Part shown: one piece after another, positions 58,906-64,000 of the stretch | How positions within the stretch are numbered: position 1 is the first letter of the stretch | How the letters are laid out: each line of letters starts with the position of its first letter | DNA from: Amycolatopsis tucumanensis | Lineage (GTDB): Bacteria > Actinomycetota > Actinomycetes > Mycobacteriales > Pseudonocardiaceae | DNA length: 64,000 nt | NCBI RefSeq assembly: GCF_021654135.1 | Contig: NZ_JAKGSD010000021.1 | Location: forward strand, 62,001-126,000 | Direction of reading: 5' to 3' | Position numbers and translations under genes: made by a program | The notes under the pieces: generated by a model | The model's input: the letters and a program-made list of their open reading frames with translations, nothing else | Told to the model about the DNA's origin: nothing | Database searches by the model: none

Positions 58906-60440
58906 CGACGCTGGCCAGACCGCCCGCCGTCCCGCGGAACCGCCGCGCGGCACGGCTGCTCCCGTTCCTGCTGCTCGTCGCGGCCTGCTGGACCTCGCTG
59001 CTGACGCTGGCCTCGCCGGTGTCGCCGGAGGCGCCCGTGCTGGTGTCGTCGGCGCCCGGCAATGGGCAGGTCACCCGGCCCGACGACATCGTCCTGACCT
59101 TCGACCGGCCGGTGCCCGCCGGGCTGTCGACGATCCGGATGACCGACCCGTACAAGCGTCCCGTCGACCCCGGCCGCCCGGTGCACGCCGACGGCCGGGA
59201 CAACACGCTCTCCGTGCCGGTGCCGAAGCAGAAGTACGCGGGCACCTACACGATCGCCTGGAGCGTGCCGGTGAAGGGGACGGACGCGGCGACCGGGACG
59301 TTCACCTTCGACCTCGCCTCACGCAGCCCGGTGCAGGCCCCGCCCGCGCTGGACGCCCGGCCCGGGGTGGTGGTGACGGTCGCGCACGCGGTCGCGCAGT
59401 TCCTCGCGTTCGCCGCGCTCGCGTTGCTCGCCGGGGTGGTGTTGTTCGTCGCCGTGGTGTGGCCGGGGGGCGCGGAGTCCACTGTGGTCCGTCGGCTGGT
59501 GACCTGGGCGTGGGGCGGGCTGCTCGGCGGGACCGTGCTGTCGCTGCTGACCTTCGGCCCGTACGCCGCGAAACTGCCGCTGACCGACATCCTCGACGGC
59601 GGCCTCGTCTCCGGGGCGCTGGAGTCCGCGACCGGTCACGTGTACCTCGCGCGGCTGCTCGTCGTCGCGGTGGCCGGAATCGGGATCGCGCAGTTCCTGA
59701 CCATGGCCCCGGCGGAGTCGGCGCGGGAGCGGCGGCTGCGCGGCGGCACCGTGCTCGCCTGCACCGCCGCGGTCGTGGCGACGTGGAGCTTCACCGGGCC
59801 CGGTTCGGTCGTGGCGGGCGTCGTGCACCTCACCGCGCTGGCCGTGCTCGCCGGGATTCTGGTGGTGCTGCGCCGGTTCCGTGAGGTCGCCGGCAGGCCG
59901 AAGGCGCTGGTCGTGGTGTGCGCCGGGCTCCTGGCGGTGACGGCGGGCGCGGAGTTGTGGCAGCACCTCGGGAGCCTCGCCGGCTGGCTGTGGGCCGGGT
60001 TCGCGGTGCTCGTGCTGGCGCTGGGCCTGCTCGCACTGGCCGGACGGTTGTCGCTGGCGCAGACCGGCCTCGCGGTTGCGCTCGTCGGGGTCAGCACAGC
60101 GTTGTCCGTGGTGCCCACCGGTCCCGCGCCCGCTCCGCAGGCCCCGCTGGTGCGGCTCGCGTTGTCCACCGGCGCGCTCGACCTCGCGGTCGTCCCGGCG
60201 CGGGTGGGGGACAACCAGGTGCACGTCACGGTCCTCGACGCGAAACCGGGCACGACGATCACGGCCGAGCTGGCCCCGCCGTCCGGCGCGCCGGTCCCGG
60301 TGTCCTTCGCACTCGCCGAGGCGGGTCACCTGGCGGGTTCGGTGACCGTGCCGTCCGCCGGGCCATGGGAGCTGGCCCTGACCGCGCGGGCGCCGGACGG
60401 GCAGCAGGAAGTCATCTACGGCGTCATTGAGGTGCGATGA
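58902..60440 (+). CDS. CopC-CopD fusion, second copy with degenerate CopC site
   Basis: A 512-aa protein with the same plan as the first fusion: an N-terminal membrane segment, a CopC-like domain (PVLVSSAPGNGQVTRPDDIV, VLTFDRPVPAGLSTIRMTDP), eight TM helices and a C-terminal domain ending WELALTARAPDG. The CopC histidines are missing: HAxL is EAPVL, and SADAHPVPGAFAF is VKGTDAATGTFTF. In the CopD part the DxxHL...WxGG motif is reduced to GVVHLTALAVLAG. ATG 58902 overlaps the previous stop, and its stop overlaps the PepSY gene. Confidence 0.85.
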   Translation: MTTLARPPAVPRNRRAARLLPFLLLVAACWTSLLTLASPVSPEAPVLVSSAPGNGQVTRPDDIVLTFDRPVPAGLSTIRMTDPYKRPVDPGRPVHADGRDNTLSVPVPKQKYAGTYTIAWSVPVKGTDAATGTFTFDLASRSPVQAPPALDARPGVVVTVAHAVAQFLAFAALALLAGVVLFVAVVWPGGAESTVVRRLVTWAWGGLLGGTVLSLLTFGPYAAKLPLTDILDGGLVSGALESATGHVYLARLLVVAVAGIGIAQFLTMAPAESARERRLRGGTVLACTAAVVATWSFTGPGSVVAGVVHLTALAVLAGILVVLRRFREVAGRPKALVVVCAGLLAVTAGAELWQHLGSLAGWLWAGFAVLVLALGLLALAGRLSLAQTGLAVALVGVSTALSVVPTGPAPAPQAPLVRLALSTGALDLAVVPARVGDNQVHVTVLDAKPGTTITAELAPPSGAPVPVSFALAEAGHLAGSVTVPSAGPWELALTARAPDGQQEVIYGVIEVR

Positions 60441-61816
60441 GCACGACGACCGAGACCCGCACGCCGGGAAAGCGGAAGAAGCAGCCGGCGCGCGGGATGA
60501 ACGGCCTGCGGGTGATCGCCCGCCGGGTCCACTTCATGGCGGGCATCGTCGTCTCGCCGTTCCTCGTGGTGCTGAGCCTGACCGGGCTGGTGTACGTGTT
60601 CAGCCCGCAGATCCACGACAACCTGTACCACTCGCAGCTGTACGTCAACGAGGTCGGCGCTGCGCCGAAACCGGTGTCGGAACAGGTTCGCGCGGCGATG
60701 ACCGCGCACCCGGAAGCCGTGCTGCGGCAGGTGATCACGTCGCCGGAGCCGGATCGCACCACCCGCGTGGTGCTGTCGGTGCCCGGTCTGGCCGGCACCG
60801 ATGACGCCGGGCAGGCGCGCACCGTGTTCGTCGACCCGTACACCGGCTACATCAACGGGGAGCTGACCACGGCAGGCAACCGGATGCCCGCCAACACGTG
60901 GTTGCGGGACCTGCACAGCAACCTGCACCTCGGCGAGCCGGGGCGGTGGTACGCGGAACTGTGCGCGAGCTGGCTGCCGGTGATCGTCCTCGGTGGACTG
61001 GTGCTGTGGCTCGCCCAGTCGCGGCGGCGCACGCGCACCCGCGACCTGTTCGTCCCGCCCCGCAAGACGAAGGGCGGATGGCTGCGGTTGCGCGGGCTGC
61101 ACGGCCCGCTCGGGTTGTGGCTGTCGGCGGGCCTGGTGGTGATCGCGGTCAGCGGACTGCTCATCTCGCAGTTCACCGGCGGTCGCGGCAGCCAGGACAA
61201 CGACCCGATGCGCCTGCGCGCGCCCACGCTGGTGGCCGCGCCAGTGGCCGTGCCGGAGGGCGTCGAACCGATCGGCGTCGACCGGGTGCTGGAGATCGCG
61301 CAGGCCCAGGGTCTGCACGGGGAGCTGCTGGTGACGGCCCCGGCGCGGGCGGGCGCGGTGTACACCGTGATGGAGCGCGCGGCCGGGATCCCCCTGCAGC
61401 GCGACAACATCAGCGTCGACCCGTTCACCGGCGAGGTGACCGAGCACATCGGCTGGGACGACTACTCGTTCCTGGCGAAGCTGACGTCGGTCGCGGCGGA
61501 GTTCCACACCGGGACGCTGTTCGGGCTGGCCAACCAGATCGTGCTGGCGGTGCTGGTGACCGGTCTGCTGGTCCTCATCGGACTCGGCTACCGGATGTGG
61601 TGGGTGCGCAGCCCGTACAAGGGCAAGTGGAAGGCGCTGCCGACGGCGGCCTGGAAGCAGCTGTCGCTGCCGATGACGGCGGCCGGGTTCCTCGGGATCG
61701 TCGCGATCACGTGGGTGCTCCCGGTGTTCGGGGCGAGCCTGCTGGTGTTCCTGGCGGTCGACGCCGCGATTTCCGCGCTGCAGCGCCGGAAGAAGCCGGT
61801 GCCGCGGGCCAGGTAG
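60437..61816 (+). CDS. PepSY-associated TM protein
   Basis: A 459-aa PepSY_TM-family protein. TM1 (about 33-55) is preceded by RRVHFMAGIVVSPFLV, with a conserved His. The first PepSY-like exterior region (about 60-165) includes TVFVDPYTGYINGELT. HSNLHLGE precedes TM2 (about 180-198), LHGPLGLWLSAGLVVIAVSG forms TM3, the second PepSY repeat follows (ISVDPFTGEVTEHI), and FHTGTLFGLANQIVLAVLVT starts the last TMs. Members act in metal or siderophore reduction/uptake. Placement at the end of a CopCD operon suggests a copper or electron-transfer role. ATG 60437 overlaps copCD. Confidence 0.88.
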   Translation: MSTTTETRTPGKRKKQPARGMNGLRVIARRVHFMAGIVVSPFLVVLSLTGLVYVFSPQIHDNLYHSQLYVNEVGAAPKPVSEQVRAAMTAHPEAVLRQVITSPEPDRTTRVVLSVPGLAGTDDAGQARTVFVDPYTGYINGELTTAGNRMPANTWLRDLHSNLHLGEPGRWYAELCASWLPVIVLGGLVLWLAQSRRRTRTRDLFVPPRKTKGGWLRLRGLHGPLGLWLSAGLVVIAVSGLLISQFTGGRGSQDNDPMRLRAPTLVAAPVAVPEGVEPIGVDRVLEIAQAQGLHGELLVTAPARAGAVYTVMERAAGIPLQRDNISVDPFTGEVTEHIGWDDYSFLAKLTSVAAEFHTGTLFGLANQIVLAVLVTGLLVLIGLGYRMWWVRSPYKGKWKALPTAAWKQLSLPMTAAGFLGIVAITWVLPVFGASLLVFLAVDAAISALQRRKKPVPRAR

Positions 61817-61836
61817 CGGCTGGCTATGGTGGTCGG

Positions 61837-62271
61837 ATGGGTTCGGTCAGGCAGGTTCAGATCACGTTCGACTGCGCCGATCCCGAGCGCGTCGCCCGGT
61901 TCTGGTGCGAGGTGCTCGGGTACGTCGTGCCACCGCCGCCGCCGGGGTTCGACTCGTGGGCGGACTACGACAGCTCGCTGCCGCCGGAGCGGCGCGGAGC
62001 GGCGTTCGCGTGCGTCGACCCGACGGGCGCCGGGCCGCGACTGTTCTTCCAGCGGGTGCCGGAAGGCAAGGTCGTCAAGAACCGGGTGCACCTCGACGTC
62101 CGGGTCGGCACCGGACTCGCTGGCGCCGAGCGGCTCGCCGCGCTCCAGGCCGAGCGCGAACGACTGGAAAAGCTCGGGGCGACCTGCGTGCAGGTCCTGG
62201 AGGCCGACGGGTTCAACGAGTCCTGCATCCCCATGCTGGACATCGAGGGCAACGAGTTCTGCCTGGACTAG
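61837..62271 (+). CDS. Glyoxalase-like (VOC) protein
   Basis: A 144-aa VOC-fold protein of the Glyoxalase_6 kind: VQITFDCADPERVARFWCEV at the start, PRLFFQRVPEGKVVKNRVHLDVRV in the middle (HLD motif, quoted here as FQRVPEGKVVKNRVHLDV) and LDIEGNEFCLD at the end. No substrate can be assigned; actinobacteria carry many paralogs. GTG/ATG choices favour ATG 61837. The stop shares CTAG with the AraC gene. Confidence 0.85.
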   Translation: MGSVRQVQITFDCADPERVARFWCEVLGYVVPPPPPGFDSWADYDSSLPPERRGAAFACVDPTGAGPRLFFQRVPEGKVVKNRVHLDVRVGTGLAGAERLAALQAERERLEKLGATCVQVLEADGFNESCIPMLDIEGNEFCLD

Positions 62272-63017
62272 CCGCCGCGGCGGTGGTGCGTCCCGGGCGT
62301 GTGGCCGTACGCGCGGCGGAACACGTCGATGAACGCGCTCGCCGAGGACCAGCCGCAGCGATGCGCCACCGTCGTCACCGGGACGTCCTCGGCCAGCAGC
62401 CGTAGCGCGTGGTAGAGCCGCAACTGCGTCCGCCACGCCGTGAAGGACATGCCCAGCTCGGCGGCGAACAGGCGGCTGAGGGTGCGTTCGCTCGCCCCGG
62501 TCGCCGCGCCCAGCTGCGCCAGCGTGCGCGGGTCGGCGCAGTCGGCGTGCAGCAGTTCGCACACCGCCACCAGCCGCGGGTCCGACGGCGTCGGCAGCTG
62601 CACCGGCTCCCGCGGCGCGGCCCGCAGCTGGTCCACCAGCACCGCGCGCAACCGGCGCTGCTCCGGCGAACTCCCACCGTCAGCGGTCGCGGCCAGGATC
62701 AGCTCACGCAGCAGCGGGCTCACCGCGAGGACGGCCGGCTCATCGAGGCCGAGGGGGTTCGGGGCCGCGGGCAGCCCGAGCAGGTGCAGGTCGGTCCGGC
62801 CGTGGGCCACGTGGGCGTGCACGCAGCCGGCGGGCACCCAGATCGCCCTCGTGCCGGGCGCGAACCAGGTGCCCGCGTCCGTGGTGACGGCGAGGACACC
62901 GGACCCGGCGTAGACCACCTGGTGCTCGTCGTGGCGGTGCGCGTCGATGCGTTCGCCCGCGGCCAGGACCTGGGTCCTGGTCGGCGCGTGCGGCAGGTGG
63001 CGGGTTTCCGACATCAT
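62268..63017 (-). CDS. AraC-family regulator with N-terminal cupin domain
   Basis: A 249-aa protein. The cupin sensor domain (about 5-95) has HRHDEHQVVYAGSGVLAVTT. The AraC double helix-turn-helix (about 150-245) reads TLAQLGAATGASERTLSRLF and TTVAHRCGWSSASAFIDVFR, ending AYGHTPGTHH. It resembles E. coli NimR-type regulators, which control adjacent MFS exporters, and it is divergent from an MFS gene 51 bp away. No Shine-Dalgarno is seen before ATG 63017/63014, so it may be leaderless. CTGGC/GCCAG (63018-63022 and 63039-63043) is a weak operator candidate. Confidence 0.87.
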   Translation of the reverse strand: MMSETRHLPHAPTRTQVLAAGERIDAHRHDEHQVVYAGSGVLAVTTDAGTWFAPGTRAIWVPAGCVHAHVAHGRTDLHLLGLPAAPNPLGLDEPAVLAVSPLLRELILAATADGGSSPEQRRLRAVLVDQLRAAPREPVQLPTPSDPRLVAVCELLHADCADPRTLAQLGAATGASERTLSRLFAAELGMSFTAWRTQLRLYHALRLLAEDVPVTTVAHRCGWSSASAFIDVFRRAYGHTPGTHHRRGG

Positions 63018-63068
63018 CTGGCAGATTAACGGAAGCGCGCCAGCTCCCGCCACGGCGACGATGGGCCG

Positions 63069-64000
63069 GTGCGAACCATCCCCCTGCTCGCGGTCGGGCA
63101 CGCATGCGTCGACGTCTACCAGGGCGCGGTGGCCGCGCTCGTGCCGTTCTTCGTCGCCGAGCGGGCCTACACCTACGCCGCCGTCTCGGGCGTCGTGCTG
63201 GCCGCGTCCCTGTTGTCCTCGGTGGTGCAACCGCTGTTCGGCGCGCTCGCCGACCGGTGGTCCATGCCGTGGCTGCTCCCGGTCAGCGCGCTCACCAGCG
63301 GACTGGGCGTCGCGTTCGCCGGCGTCGGCTCGTACGCGCTGACCGTGGCGGCCGTCGCGGTCTCCGGCATCGGCGTCGCCGCCTACCACCCCGAAGCCGC
63401 CCGCGTGGCCCGGCTCGCGAGCCGCGGCAGCCACACCGCGATGGGCTGGTTCTCGCTCGGCGGCAACGTCGGCTTCGCCACCGCGCCGCTGCTCGTCGCG
63501 GCCGTCGTCGCGACCGGCGGGCTCGCGTTCTCGCCGCTCTTGGCCCTGCCCGCCGCCGTCGGCGCGGTGCTGTGCGCGATGGCGCTCCGCCGGATCTCCG
63601 GCACCGCGGCGCCCACGCGCGAGGGCGCAGGCCGGAACGACTGGGCCTCCTTCGCGAAGCTGTCCGGCGCGATCGTGTGCCGCTCCATCGTCTTCATCGG
63701 ACTGAGCACGTTCGTCTCGCTCTACGCGCAACAACGCACCGGCGGCGGGAGCCTCGCGGGCACCGCCGCGTTGTTCGTGCTCTACGTCGGCGGCGCGGCC
63801 GGCACGGTGGCGGGCGGGCAGCTGGCCGCCCGGTTCGGCCGGATCCCCGTCGTGCGGTGGTCCTACGCGCTCACCACGCTGTCCGTGGCCGGGGTGGTGT
63901 TCGTGCCCGGCCCGCTCCTCTACCTGTTCGTCGCGGGCACGTCCGCCGGCCTGTACGTGCCGTTCTCGCTGCACGTCACGCTCGGCCAGGACTACCTGCC
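63069..64000 (+). CDS. MFS transporter, fosmidomycin-resistance (Fsr) type, 3' truncated by window edge
   Basis: The reading frame from GTG 63069 stays open to the window end (310 codons). TM1-2 include VDVYQGAVAALVPFFVAE and SSVVQPLFGALADRWSMPWL. The Fsr signature GVAAYHPEAARVARLASRG lies near residue 110, followed by GWFSLGGNVGFATAPLLVA, close to E. coli Fsr. About nine to ten TM helices are visible and the last two or three are missing. The divergent AraC gene probably regulates it. A drug-efflux role is likely from family; the substrate is unknown. Confidence 0.85.
   Translation, partial: MRTIPLLAVGHACVDVYQGAVAALVPFFVAERAYTYAAVSGVVLAASLLSSVVQPLFGALADRWSMPWLLPVSALTSGLGVAFAGVGSYALTVAAVAVSGIGVAAYHPEAARVARLASRGSHTAMGWFSLGGNVGFATAPLLVAAVVATGGLAFSPLLALPAAVGAVLCAMALRRISGTAAPTREGAGRNDWASFAKLSGAIVCRSIVFIGLSTFVSLYAQQRTGGGSLAGTAALFVLYVGGAAGTVAGGQLAARFGRIPVVRWSYALTTLSVAGVVFVPGPLLYLFVAGTSAGLYVPFSLHVTLGQDYL

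Overview
The window is GC-rich actinobacterial DNA with GTG and TTG starts, many 4-bp stop/start overlaps and convergent genes that share a CTAG at their stops. A CydDC fusion, a DevR-type regulator, M. tuberculosis-like coaA and pheA, and the actinobacterial septum-formation, DUF3558 and DUF4232 families point to Pseudonocardiaceae, probably Amycolatopsis or a close relative. This assignment is inferred from gene content only. I see no tRNA, rRNA, CRISPR array or complete insertion sequence.

Region 1 (1-7.2 kb): an IdeR/DtxR-like iron box between divergent genes, two adjacent paralogous membrane proteins, an IclR-type regulator, a divergent FAD monooxygenase/TetR pair sharing a tandem 20-bp operator, a GDT1-family cation transporter and an NmrA-like protein. 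Region 2 (7.3-18.1 kb): cytochrome bd genes cydA, cydB and a fused cydDC, followed by a DevS-like GAF histidine kinase. Two tandem DevR/DosR-like boxes precede cydA, and a DevR-like response regulator lies 3 kb further on. Between kinase and regulator sit a DUF1932 dehydrogenase, a GntR regulator, a MarR/FUSC exporter pair and an intergenic patchwork of copies of the flanking genes.

Region 3 (18-33 kb): an esterase operon, a degenerate thermonuclease-like protein with an excalibur domain, a DnaQ-like exonuclease with TerB-like and BRCT-like regions and a membrane anchor, a PD-(D/E)XK-DUF2075 helicase, a MazG-like hydrolase, a DUF3024 protein, and a tandem A-B-A'-B' duplication of a two-gene cassette of unknown function. 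Then come a frameshifted SDR gene, coaA and a macro-domain gene. Region 4 (33-51 kb): mostly housekeeping genes (pheA, phosphoglycerate-mutase-like phosphatase, acyl-CoA synthetase, MFS, septum formation protein with a zincin, serS, L-2-hydroxyglutarate oxidase). It also holds an operon of a YgiB-position protein, a glutathionylspermidine-synthase-like ATP-grasp protein and a DUF350 protein, a decayed MarR/SDR divergent pair, an isolated FtsX-type extracellular domain, and a ferredoxin/ferredoxin-reductase pair without a P450.

Region 5 (51.4-61.8 kb) is the most unusual: a copper locus with two YcnI-CopCD sets. The first set has the expected copper-ligand histidines; the second has lost them in both proteins. 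Between them lie a domesticated IS630-type transposase-like protein, a secreted membrane-anchored protein and a 784-aa secreted protein with a blue-copper motif and a histidine-bearing repeat region. A PepSY membrane protein closes the locus. The window ends with a glyoxalase-like protein and an AraC regulator divergent from a fosmidomycin-resistance-type MFS exporter that runs off the edge.
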